Origin: Rhizobium sp. P32RR-XVIII
Lineage (GTDB): Bacteria > Pseudomonadota > Alphaproteobacteria > Rhizobiales > Rhizobiaceae
DNA length: 64,000 bases
Direction: 5' to 3'
Assembly: GCF_012641395.1 (NCBI RefSeq)
Contig: NZ_JABAIH010000016.1
Location: 1-64,000, forward strand
The translations under genes were made by a program, and so were the position numbers. Within the stretch, counting starts at the first letter, position 1. Every line of letters begins with the position of its first letter. The notes beneath the pieces are model-generated. The model searched no databases. It saw only the letters and a program-made list of their open reading frames with translations, and was not told where the DNA came from. Of this stretch, positions 1 through 7,758 are shown piece after piece.

Positions 1-238
1 GCTCCTCAGCAGACCCCATACAGCAGCGACCCCGCGTCGACTGCGGACAGAAGCAAGCACTCGGCGAGGGATTGAGCTCATAAGGGATTGACTCGGGAAA
101 GCCCGTTACAGAAGCGACCTCACTCTGCCACTGCGCAGGCCGCTACTCACCCCTGATGGGATCTCAAGGCGTTCGATTGCGCAATAGAAGGGTCGGCGGT
201 TCGGTTCCCATTAAGACCACCAACGGGCAGTGTAGCAC
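1..238. other. Gene-free left edge
   Basis: I see no gene here. A stretch near 195-210 resembles a tRNA T-arm, but no acceptor or anticodon arm can be folded around it. The segment lies downstream of the J-domain gene, which runs leftwards into it. Confidence 0.4.
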
Positions 239-847
239 CTAGCAGAAGCCGTTCAGCTTGAGGATCTTATGGGCGTCGATCGTCGCCCTGAGGCTATCCT
301 CTGACTTGCGATCTCCATCATTGGCGTCGGGATGATGCATCTTGAGCAATTGCTTGTAGCGGCTTTTGATCTCATCTGGCGTTGCATCCGGTGAAAGACC
401 GAGCCTCTCAAAAGCTTTGGCTTCCAGCACCTTGAGTTTGCGCAGCTGAAAAGCTGCTCTGGCCGCCTGGCTTTGAGCAGTGTTTTTTCGCGAATTTATC
501 GCCTTCGCAGTTCCGGAGCGAACCGAGGAGGGGAGCGGAATTTCCGAGGCCTGATCGATTCGAGTGCCCCAAGTCGGGCGGCTGCCGCTTGCCGCTTCTC
601 TCTGATAGCGGGCCGTCAGAGGGTCAGACAGCTTCGTCACGAAGTTGTAGCCTTTGCTGTACTCACTTACGTGCCGGGGGCAAAACAACAGATACAGCCC
701 CTCGGCATCCGCTCCGACGGGAGCGCGATGAGTGCCTTCCTCATCGCAGCCGTCCCATTGGCATTTCGGGCCTTTCGGTCCGCGGTGGGGATCCGGTTTT
801 TTGCGGGTCGGTCGTAGACCAACGAAGATCTTTGAATCAGAAGTCAT
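239..847 (-). CDS. J-domain (DnaJ-like) protein
   Basis: A 202-residue protein with a C-terminal J domain (about residues 143-197). The HPD motif that stimulates DnaK ATPase is at 172-174, followed by a helix matching J-domain helix III. The N-terminal part has C29, C34, C56 and H59 spaced like a small zinc site, then a Ser/Ala-rich linker. There is no G/F-rich region or classic DnaJ zinc repeats, so this is a type III co-chaperone, not DnaJ itself. Proteins of this layout are common in rhizobia. The client or partner is unknown. It is transcribed alone, away from the cold-shock gene. Confidence 0.8.
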   Translation of the reverse strand: MTSDSKIFVGLRPTRKKPDPHRGPKGPKCQWDGCDEEGTHRAPVGADAEGLYLLFCPRHVSEYSKGYNFVTKLSDPLTARYQREAASGSRPTWGTRIDQASEIPLPSSVRSGTAKAINSRKNTAQSQAARAAFQLRKLKVLEAKAFERLGLSPDATPDEIKSRYKQLLKMHHPDANDGDRKSEDSLRATIDAHKILKLNGFC

Positions 848-1333
848 CGCGCCTTATATGGCTGCCCTGCCCGACCGGGCAAGATACAAGGGCATCGCCA
901 ACGGCAGTCGCCGAGCCCGTGTAAAGGGCGTTTAAGGGATCATTCGCCTTCAAGGCGAAGGATCCGGTTTAAAGGAATTCACACGTGTTTTGTCGGCTTT
1001 CGGCGCCAAAGCAGCTGTGGCTGAGATCCGAGACATGGTACTTCCCAATCCAGGCCTCATGGCTCACGGTTAACCGACCACGGCTTCACGACATATGGCA
1101 TGCCTTGAGTGAATGCAACTCATAGACGCAAACGACAAATCTCGAAAACTAAACGTTGACGCGGCATTCTCGGTGCCGTATACGATGTGTCATCGATCTT
1201 TTGCTTGCCGAGCTTTGTCTACCGCGCGATTGGCAACGCGCTCTAAGCGAACTTCCGTTTCAAAAATAGTCGGTTTCTATCCGCGTGGCGTCCGCTCCGC
1301 GGTCCCTCACTCTATGCTTTGAAAGGGTTCATC
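848..1333. other. Intergenic region and probable cspA leader
   Basis: No convincing gene is visible. The right half, from about 1110, is AT-richer than its surroundings and precedes the cold-shock gene. Cold-shock mRNAs often carry a long structured 5' leader, so this may be transcribed leader; that is inference. A GAAAGGG ribosome-binding site lies about 6 bases before the start codon. Confidence 0.3.
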
Positions 1334-1543
1334 ATGACCACTGGCACAGTAAAATGGTTCAATTCCACCAAAGGCTTCGGCTTCATTCAGCCTGATAATG
1401 GCGGCGCTGACGCCTTCGTTCACATCTCGGCTGTCGAACGCGCTGGAATGCGCGAACTCGTCGAAGGCCAAAAGATCGGCTTCGAACTTGAGCGCGACAT
1501 GAAGTCGGGCAAGATGTCGGCCTGCAATCTGCAGTCCGCCTGA
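1334..1543 (+). CDS. cspA: Cold-shock domain protein (CspA family)
   Basis: A 69-residue single-domain cold-shock protein that binds single-stranded RNA or DNA as a five-strand beta barrel. RNP1 (KGFGFI, residues 13-18) and RNP2 (DAFVHIS, 26-32) are both intact, with the family's WFN motif at 8-10. I chose ATG 1334 because it gives the canonical MTTGTVKWFN start and has a GAAAGGG site upstream; an in-frame ATG at 1319 has no such support. A terminator follows at 1606. Rhizobia carry several Csp paralogues, so the exact symbol is nominal. Confidence 0.92.
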   Translation: MTTGTVKWFNSTKGFGFIQPDNGGADAFVHISAVERAGMRELVEGQKIGFELERDMKSGKMSACNLQSA

Positions 1544-1605
1544 TTGGTATCTGCTTCCCTTTGACCACGGATGTACTGGCACTGCCGGAAGCACGTATCA
1601 CTCCG

Positions 1606-1632
1606 AGGCCAGGCAGTTTGCCTGGCCTTTTT
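1606..1632 (+). terminator. Rho-independent terminator after the cold-shock gene
   Basis: AGGCCAGGC and GCCTGGCCT form a perfect 9-bp stem with a 5-base loop, followed by TTTT. It lies 63 bases after the cold-shock stop codon. Confidence 0.85.
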
Positions 1633-1739
1633 CATTCGGTTCCCTAGGTGGACTACGCCAGGAGTTCTCATGACAAAGACCTACAGCAGAGATTGCCTTC
1701 GGTAATCTTCAGGCCCCGTTTTTTGTCAAAAATCACGTA

Positions 1740-1877
1740 ATGGACGAACTCGAAGCGATCACTCAGTCCCGAGACGCGAAGACGCTGAGGCTGCGGGAAG
1801 CGCGGCTATCAAAAGAACTCGCTGACCGGACCTCTGCTACGTCCGCCCTGCTTGCCAAATGTGGCCGAGCGGGCTGA
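1740..1877 (+). CDS. Possible 45-residue charged helical protein
   Basis: An ATG-initiated frame rich in Glu, Arg, Leu and Ala with alpha-helical or short coiled-coil character (residues about 1-38). No family is recognised and the ribosome-binding site is weak. It could be a small real gene or a remnant; only the composition supports it. Confidence 0.25.
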   Translation: MDELEAITQSRDAKTLRLREARLSKELADRTSATSALLAKCGRAG

Positions 1878-1933
1878 TCGCACCTCCGCATCGACAGGCT
1901 ATTCTCGACTGCATTCCAACAACGGGAGCTCTT

Positions 1934-2209
1934 ATGGCACTGCCTACGAACGAGATCCAGGCGATCAACACGGCTTGGCAGATCGCGATCCAGGAGATCC
2001 TCAGAATGGTCATCCGTGACATGTACCATGCGGGTGGTGAGGCAGCGTTCAACGGCCACATCAAACGTATCGAAGAAGCCGCCGTCGACAGTATTCTTAC
2101 GGATTTGAGGCTCCGCGGCACCGACGAGTGGACAGAGGTCCTCGTCAAGGAGCGGGCAAGCAATTTCGTGACCAGCCTGTTGACGTCGTTCACCTACGAC
2201 CGGGCGTAA
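1934..2209 (+). CDS. Hypothetical 91-residue helical protein
   Basis: I do not recognise the family. The protein looks soluble and mostly helical, with mixed charge and no signal peptide or membrane segment. ATG 1934 is chosen because GGGAG lies 6 bases upstream; an in-frame ATG at 1859 would add 25 residues of unlikely composition. It stands alone between the cold-shock gene and the decayed phosphohydrolase. Confidence 0.55.
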   Translation: MALPTNEIQAINTAWQIAIQEILRMVIRDMYHAGGEAAFNGHIKRIEEAAVDSILTDLRLRGTDEWTEVLVKERASNFVTSLLTSFTYDRA

Positions 2210-2274
2210 TGTCCAGTGGGCCGTAACGCGGGTGACCCATCTGACCCTTGCTATCGAAATCGCCTCATAGGCGC

Positions 2275-2619
2275 ATGTTGGCCAGACCGATAAGAGCGGT
2301 CGACGAGTGCGCTACTCGTCCTGACGACGATGCCCGCACAGTCGCCCATCTCCGATACGTCATCGAGCAGGGGAGGGGATGGACGCCCCATCGGCTCGCG
2401 GAAGAAGGGTTTTCGCCAGCGGGTATTTCTGCCGTCGACGCTTTGACACGGCGTCCAGCGGAAACGAGCGACGCGTTCGTTGGACGAGCGGCAGGCAACC
2501 CGCTGGCCGTTCCTATCAAGCGGGCCGATATGAGCTCTATCTTTGCCATTGACCTATCATCCCGCCCGCCGATATCGGCACTATCAAAACTAGAATCATC
2601 GCTAGCACTCTCAACGTAA
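2275..2619 (+). pseudogene. Decayed HD-type phosphohydrolase fragment
   Basis: The frame keeps the middle of a RelA/HD-type phosphohydrolase: the VAHL...VIEQG segment, then GWTPHRLAEEGFS, AVDALTRRP and NPLAVPIKRADM. Where the family has His-Asp for metal binding (LHDVIE), this copy reads LRYVIE, so the metal site is lost. The N-terminal third is missing, the tail is scrambled, and the stop codon lies inside the CIRCE element of groESL. I see no good ribosome-binding site. It is most likely a dead relic. Confidence 0.6.
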
Positions 2620-2628
2620 GACTGCTAA
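2602..2628 (+). promoter_or_regulatory. CIRCE operator (HrcA site) of groESL
   Basis: CTAGCACTC, nine bases, then GACTGCTAA. The consensus is TTAGCACTC-N9-GAGTGCTAA, so each arm has one mismatch and the spacer is exact. It lies 54 bases before groES. HrcA repression of groESL through CIRCE is established in alphaproteobacteria, so heat-inducible control is expected. Confidence 0.9.
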
Positions 2629-2681
2629 GAAGTTATATCGAGATCGGCCATTGGGCCGCGTTCTCGTCGAGGAACACCAAA

Positions 2682-2978
2682 ATGATGAATACCGTTTTCC
2701 GGCCGTTGCACGACCGTGTTGTCGTGCGCCGTATCGAGGCTGAAGCCAAGACCAAGGGCGGGATCATCATTCCCGATACCGCCAAGGAAAAGCCGCAGGA
2801 AGGCGAAATCGTCGCCGTTGGTGCCGGTGCTCGGGATGAGAGCGGCAAGATCGTACCGCCGGATGTCAAGCCCGGCGATCGCATCCTGTTCGGCAAATGG
2901 TCCGGCACCGAAATCAAGTTCAACGGCGAGGACCTGCTGATCATGAAGGAAGCCGACGTGATGGGCGTTATCGGCTGA
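2682..2978 (+). CDS. groES: Co-chaperonin GroES
   Basis: A 98-residue 10-kDa chaperonin that caps the GroEL ring as a heptamer. The N-terminal FRPLHDRVVVRRIE strand, the mobile-loop region (KTKGGIIIPDTA) and the C-terminal EEDLLIMKE-type strand are all present. Length is normal. It is 62 bases upstream of groEL and shares the CIRCE-controlled promoter. Rhizobia often have several groESL copies; this copy sits in an accessory neighbourhood. Confidence 0.97.
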   Translation: MMNTVFRPLHDRVVVRRIEAEAKTKGGIIIPDTAKEKPQEGEIVAVGAGARDESGKIVPPDVKPGDRILFGKWSGTEIKFNGEDLLIMKEADVMGVIG

Positions 2979-3040
2979 TTTTTGATCACATCTATATCCT
3001 TTCATGACGACCATTGGGCGATCAGCCCGGGAGTTTTTCC

Positions 3041-4669
3041 ATGTCTGCCAAACAAATCAAATTCGGCCGTGACGCGCGCGAACAGTTGCTGCGCGGCGTC
3101 GATGTCCTCGCTGACGCGGTAAAGGTCACGCTCGGTCCGAAGGGCCGCAATGTGGTGATCGACAAGTCCTATGGCGCGCCACGCATCACTAAGGACGGCG
3201 TCGCCGTCGCCAAGGAAATCGAACTCGAAGACAAGTTCGAGAACATGGGCGCCCAGATGGTCCGAGAAGTGGCGTCGAAGACCAACGACATCGCCGGTGA
3301 CGGCACGACGACGGCGACCGTGCTTGCCCAGGCGATCGTTCGCGAAGGCGGCAAGGCTGTTGCAGCCGGCATGAACCCGATGGACCTGAAGCGCGGTATT
3401 GACCTCGCCGTCGCGGCCGTGGTCAAGAACCTGCTTGCGAAGGCGAAGAAGATCAACACCTCGGAAGAGATCGCCCAGGTCGGCACCATATCGGCAAATG
3501 GCGAGAAGGAAATCGGCCAGTACATCGCCGATGCAATGCAGAAGGTCGGCAACGAGGGGGTGATCACCGTCGAGGAAGCCAAGACCGCCGAAACAGAGCT
3601 TGAAGTCGTCGAAGGCATGCAATTCGACCGCGGCTACCTCAGCCCCTATTTCGTGACCAATGCTGAAAAAATGGTGGCCGAACTGGACGATGTCTATGTG
3701 CTGCTGCACGAGAAGAAGCTTTCCAACCTGCAGACGATGCTGCCGATCCTGGAAGCCGTCGTTCAGACAGGCAAGCCGTTGCTGATCATCTCGGAAGACG
3801 TCGAAGGCGAAGCCCTTGCAACGCTCGTCGTCAACAAGCTGCGCGGCGGCCTGAAGATTGCTGCTGTCAAGGCTCCTGGCTTCGGCGATCGCCGCAAGGC
3901 GATGCTGGAAGACATCGCCATCCTGACGGGCGGCACTGTCATCTCCGAAGACCTCGGCATCAAGCTCGAATCCGTTACGCTCGACATGCTCGGCCGCGCC
4001 AAGAAGGTCTCGATCACCAAGGAGAACACCACGATCGTCGACGGCGCCGGCGCCAAGTCCGACATCGAAGGCCGGGTTGGTCAAATCAAGGCTCAGATCG
4101 AAGAAACCACTTCGGACTACGACCGCGAAAAGCTACAGGAACGCCTTGCCAAGCTCGCTGGCGGCGTTGCCGTCATCCGCGTCGGCGGCTCGACCGAAAT
4201 CGAAGTGAAGGAAAAGAAGGACCGCATCGACGACGCGCTCAATGCGACGCGCGCTGCCGTTCAGGAAGGCATCGTACCGGGCGGCGGAACCGCCTTGCTG
4301 CGCGCTTCCGTCGTTCTCGATATCAAGGGCGACAACGACGACCAGAATGCCGGGGTCAGCATCGTCCGCAAGGCTCTGCAGTCGCTGGTTCGCCAGATTG
4401 CCGAAAATGCTGGTGACGAAGGCTCCATTGTGGTTGGCCGGATACTGGAAAGCAATACCGACAACTTTGGTTACGATGCCCAGACATCCCAATATGGCGA
4501 CATGATCGCCATGGGCATCGTCGACCCGGTAAAAGTGGTCCGGACCGCCCTGCAGAACGCGGCATCGGTTGCCGGCCTGCTGGTGACGACGGAGGCCATG
4601 ATTGCCGACCTTCCTAAGAAGGATGCTGCCGGTGGCGGCACGCCTGATATGGGTGGCATGATGTCATAA
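3041..4669 (+). CDS. groEL: Chaperonin GroEL
   Basis: A 542-residue 60-kDa chaperonin. The ATP-site motif GDGTTTATVLAQ, the apical domain and a Gly/Met-rich tail ending GGMMS are visible, with normal length. I chose ATG 3041 (MSAKQIKFG) over an upstream in-frame start because it matches the family's N-terminus. It is the second gene of the heat-shock operon with groES. The tail is slightly shorter than the usual GGMGGMDF-type ending. No damage is seen. Confidence 0.97.
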   Translation: MSAKQIKFGRDAREQLLRGVDVLADAVKVTLGPKGRNVVIDKSYGAPRITKDGVAVAKEIELEDKFENMGAQMVREVASKTNDIAGDGTTTATVLAQAIVREGGKAVAAGMNPMDLKRGIDLAVAAVVKNLLAKAKKINTSEEIAQVGTISANGEKEIGQYIADAMQKVGNEGVITVEEAKTAETELEVVEGMQFDRGYLSPYFVTNAEKMVAELDDVYVLLHEKKLSNLQTMLPILEAVVQTGKPLLIISEDVEGEALATLVVNKLRGGLKIAAVKAPGFGDRRKAMLEDIAILTGGTVISEDLGIKLESVTLDMLGRAKKVSITKENTTIVDGAGAKSDIEGRVGQIKAQIEETTSDYDREKLQERLAKLAGGVAVIRVGGSTEIEVKEKKDRIDDALNATRAAVQEGIVPGGGTALLRASVVLDIKGDNDDQNAGVSIVRKALQSLVRQIAENAGDEGSIVVGRILESNTDNFGYDAQTSQYGDMIAMGIVDPVKVVRTALQNAASVAGLLVTTEAMIADLPKKDAAGGGTPDMGGMMS

Positions 4670-4727
4670 GCTTCCTCCGGGAAGCTTGTGGGTAATTTGC
4701 GACAGAGGGCTCCGAGCGACCGGAGCC
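4668..4727 (+). terminator. Two hairpins after groEL
   Basis: AAGCTTCC/GGAAGCTT (8-bp stem, 4-base loop, 4668-4687) overlaps the stop codon. GGCTCCG/CGGAGCC (7-bp stem, 6-base loop, 4708-4727) follows. Neither has a long T run, so termination is likely but not certain. Confidence 0.5.
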
Positions 4728-4938
4728 TTACACCCCATTAGACGAAACTGATATTTTATGGCCTGGAGGCGCCCCGCGCCCCCGGTTTACGCGCTTGCGC
4801 CCCGCACTCCCGAACCAAAGAACATGTCGGCCGATCAGCCCTGCTGCTTGCTCCCCGGCGCTATTCTGAAAGGATCGATTCAATGTTTTTCTATTCCGCC
4901 CCATGCCTTGGAACGCCCGTCTCCAGTAAGGTCCGCGC

Positions 4939-5847
4939 ATGATTGGTTATTTGATCCTCGTTCACCGCTATCCGGACCAATTCAAGCGCCTGTTCAGGGC
5001 GATCTATAACGACCAGAACCATTATGTCGTGCATGTCGACAAGAACTCCGGGACTGATCTCGAAAGCGAAATTCGGGACTTCCTGCTGCCGTATGCAAAC
5101 GCGGAGATGATCAGAAGCGAAAAGGCCATCTGGGGTGGCTACAGTCTCGTAGACACGGAGTTGCGCGGCATGGAGCGCCTGCTGGAAATGGGTGAATGGA
5201 GCCACTTCATTAATTTGAGCGGTCAGGATTTCCCCCTAAAACCTCAAAAGCAGATCATGGCGTATCTCGATGCCAACCTCGATCGCGAATTCATCAAGGT
5301 GCTGGACCAGGATCAGCATCGTCCGGACACGATGCACCGCGTCAGCGAGTATGTCATCGAACTTGACCAAAGCATTCAGCGCACCGCGCGTTCAAGGCCG
5401 TTCCTGGCCGACGCCACACCCTATATCGGTAATCAGTGGATGATCGTCACGAGGGCTTTTTGCGAGTTCGTCTGCCGCGACCCGAGCGTGGACCGCTTCA
5501 AGGCATTTTACGAAAACACGCTGATTGCCGACGAGGGCTTCTTCCAGACGGTGATGATGAACTGTGTGATTGAAAGCGAGATCACCGGCGATGACTTGCG
5601 AATGATCGACTGGGTTGCCGATGGTGACATCAAGCTGCGCCCCAGAACCTATCAGCGCGCGGACGCTGTCGATCTCAAAGCAAGCACCAATCTCTTTGCT
5701 CGGAAATTCGATCAGACCGTTGATGGCGAGATTCTTCTGGTCTTGGAGCAGCATCTCGCCAAACAGGCCGTCACCAATGTTGACACGTCGCGCGCCGCAC
5801 CGGCCATTGCACCTTTGCCGTTTGCCGTCGAGAGAACCGTAGCGTGA
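4939..5847 (+). CDS. Glycosyltransferase family 14 (core-2/I-branching type)
   Basis: A 302-residue protein of the core-2/I-branching beta-1,6-N-acetylglucosaminyltransferase family. Signs are the N-terminal YLILVHRYPDQF strand, the HVDKNS loop, a WGGYSLVDTEL segment and NLSGQDFPLK. Bacterial members are usually cytoplasmic and tied to polysaccharide or surface-glycan building; the donor and acceptor cannot be told from sequence. There is no signal peptide or membrane helix. It is a lone gene after groEL with no other glycan genes near it. Confidence 0.8.
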   Translation: MIGYLILVHRYPDQFKRLFRAIYNDQNHYVVHVDKNSGTDLESEIRDFLLPYANAEMIRSEKAIWGGYSLVDTELRGMERLLEMGEWSHFINLSGQDFPLKPQKQIMAYLDANLDREFIKVLDQDQHRPDTMHRVSEYVIELDQSIQRTARSRPFLADATPYIGNQWMIVTRAFCEFVCRDPSVDRFKAFYENTLIADEGFFQTVMMNCVIESEITGDDLRMIDWVADGDIKLRPRTYQRADAVDLKASTNLFARKFDQTVDGEILLVLEQHLAKQAVTNVDTSRAAPAIAPLPFAVERTVA

Positions 5848-6213
5848 GATGAGGCCCATATGTTGATATTGAACAAGCGGCGGCAGGCCGGATCTTGTCC
5901 CGACATGGATGACCTGGCGGCGATGTAGATCGGGCTATGGCTTGCTTTGGGCCTGTTGATCAATATTGGCGTTGGACCAGCCTGCCTTTGTGTGCGCTAG
6001 TTCGGTCGAGCATCTGGTAGCCAGTCGCTGGTAGCTGCGTTTTCGCCACCAGAAAGGCTGGTCAGATGCGGGGTGGTTTGTTGGAGCGCCACAACCGTTT
6101 TCCGATCGAAAACCCGCTGCTTTAGGGATGCTCGCTCCCCGGGGTGCGCTGGAATACGCGCATGCAGAAGCGTCGTTGCTGCCGATCCCGGCCCACTCAT
6201 TCCGGACAGAGAT
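5848..6213. other. Intergenic, no gene recognised
   Basis: 366 bases between the glycosyltransferase and DUF1488 genes. Open frames exist on both strands, but none resembles a protein I know or has a good ribosome-binding site. Confidence 0.35.
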
Positions 6214-6477
6214 ATGCCCCTTCAATTTCCAAACAAAAGCCGGAGTTTCGACGACGCGAAACGGACGGTACGCTTTCACGGCTATGACGGCATGTTCGAG
6301 GTGCGTTTCCCGATCGAAGCCGCCGCTCTACTGGAAAAGACGAATAGTGGGGATGCGGAGGCGGATTACCTCAATGCCTTCGACAGGTCGCGCCCGGAAA
6401 TTCAGAAGGCGGCGATCAGGGTCTATGAGCGCAATCGCCGATCCAGTTATTTGCTGACGGCCAGTGATCTCAAATGA
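6214..6477 (+). CDS. DUF1488 family protein
   Basis: An 87-residue protein with the family's VRFHGYDGMFEVRF core (residues about 20-33), followed by a helical tail ending in an RNRRSSYLL segment. Function is unknown; members are widespread in rhizobia and related proteobacteria. The ATG at 6214 follows a GGACAGAG stretch. A truncated paralogue lies at 63296 near the other end of the window. Confidence 0.75.
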   Translation: MPLQFPNKSRSFDDAKRTVRFHGYDGMFEVRFPIEAAALLEKTNSGDAEADYLNAFDRSRPEIQKAAIRVYERNRRSSYLLTASDLK

Positions 6478-6654
6478 CGGTCCACACCGACGGGACTTGA
6501 TTATGGCAGGCTTTGGATAGTGACCTACCAAGAGACTTGCCGGAAAGAGCCAAAAGCGGTTTGAAGCAGCAAGCTGCTTAGGTTGTTATTACGCGTAGTC
6601 TCTCGACTGCGGCAAGTCGACAACGATTGCCGTGGTCCGGACAGCGGGAAGTCA

Positions 6655-6700
6655 GCAATCTGCACCATGAATGCAGGAAGTGTTTCATGGTGCAGATTGC
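6655..6700. repeat. 17-bp perfect inverted repeat
   Basis: GCAATCTGCACCATGAA (6655-6671) and its exact reverse complement (6684-6700) flank a 12-base loop. There is no T run on either side, so it is not a standard terminator. No gene overlaps it. It could be an operator, the end of a small mobile element or part of a structured RNA. Confidence 0.8.
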
Positions 6701-6848
6701 AATTAATATTGAGTCCATAAACAGTAGCTTAATTGTCGGAGAAATGCGTGCCATCGGTTCGAATTGGTTCAAGAGCTAGGGCTCGAAGATCAGAAGCCTG
6801 ATATGATTGTTCAACTCAGCACGTGATATTGAAGCTTTCGTGTGCGAC

Positions 6849-7131
6849 CTATTGCCTTCTTTGGTCGGCGAAGACGCGACCTGCCGCGAGTGAAATGAAA
6901 GCCGCACCAGACGAAAGCAGTGCCCATCTTCGCCCCATCCTGAATGTCCCAGCCGGAAAGGCCACGCTTGCGACGAAAAAGGGAAACGGTGAAGCCGATC
7001 GCGGCGACGCAGGCAAGCACAAACAGATCCTTGAAATTCATGCCCGCCGGCAGGCCAAAGCCCAGGAAACGGGCCGCGATAGAGCCGAAGAGCGCATTGC
7101 CGATGATCTCCTCGACCCTCGGGTTGGTCAA
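6849..7131 (-). pseudogene. nhaA (Na+/H+ antiporter) C-terminal remnant
   Basis: The reverse strand encodes the end of an NhaA-type antiporter. It reads NALFGSIAARFLGFGLPAGMNFKDLF and AAIGFTVSLF in one frame, then QDGAKMG, then ALLSSGAAFISLAAGRVFAD in another. At least two frameshifts are therefore present and the N-terminal two thirds are missing. The left boundary is the stop at 6849; the right boundary abuts an IS21 scrap. Confidence 0.7.
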
Positions 7132-7226
7132 CTCTCTGAGCAGGAGAAAGCACAGCGGACGCTCTGGTCAGATCGCCAATCGCCTCGACCATTCCCATCG
7201 CGTCATTCTCGACGAGCTGGGATATG
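7132..7226 (+). mobile_element. IS21-type istB fragment
   Basis: About 30 codons of an IstB helper ATPase. EQEKAQ is in one frame, then after a frameshift GRSGQIANRL and VILDELGY, which includes the Walker B region. The same stretch exists in the larger istB remnant at 58.9-59.5 kb. It interrupts the nhaA remnant. Confidence 0.7.
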
Positions 7227-7758
7227 GCCAAAGCATGCGAAGAACTCAAAGTCTGGCAAGCTCGCTTTCGAGCCTCGAACGATTTTTAGCTTCAATGTCC
7301 GAAAACGCGTCAATGGATGCGATCCTTCGCCGTGAACCTAGCCGGAACGCGCCCGTGCGAGCGGCGCGGTATTGCCAGGGAAAGGGTCACCTTCCGGCCA
7401 GAGCGAGGGCCCACGCTAATTGGTGGTTGTAGCCGCACCAGCGACCGGCTGCGTTTCCTCAAAAGTCTGGATATTAAACTGTGGCCGGACGCGCCGCCCG
7501 GCTTGCGCGGGGGATGCTGGAGGATCACACCCTTAGGATGGTGCCGCCCGCTATCACCCAGTGGCGCCGTGATTGTGAACCTTGGCGGTGCTGGTTATCG
7601 TCATATCCAAATGTCGCACGAGGCTGAGCCTGCGACCGATTTCGCCCTACGGTCGGGAAGCCATTGCTCCCCGACCGTCCGCCTCCACACCAGCCTTATT
7701 ACGCTCCACATCCGTCGTGTTGAGCAGCATACGGTCTTATAAGTCCGCCCATTGCAAA
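7227..7758. other. Intergenic, no gene recognised
   Basis: 532 bases between the istB scrap and the enolase-superfamily gene. Open frames on both strands have no recognisable similarity and unnatural composition. It may contain further unrecognised debris. Confidence 0.35.

Noticed and set aside
1..238. T-arm-like sequence suggesting a tRNA
   Set aside because: No acceptor stem, anticodon arm or D-arm could be paired around it.
3002..4084. Long reverse-strand frame opposite groEL
   Set aside because: It is the mirror of a strongly conserved gene with high GC third positions; no family features of its own.
6755..6772. Resemblance to the GntR palindrome (TTCGAATTGGTTC)
   Set aside because: Only one arm is present and no regulated gene lies beside it; it also resembles a common tRNA T-loop string, so chance is likely.
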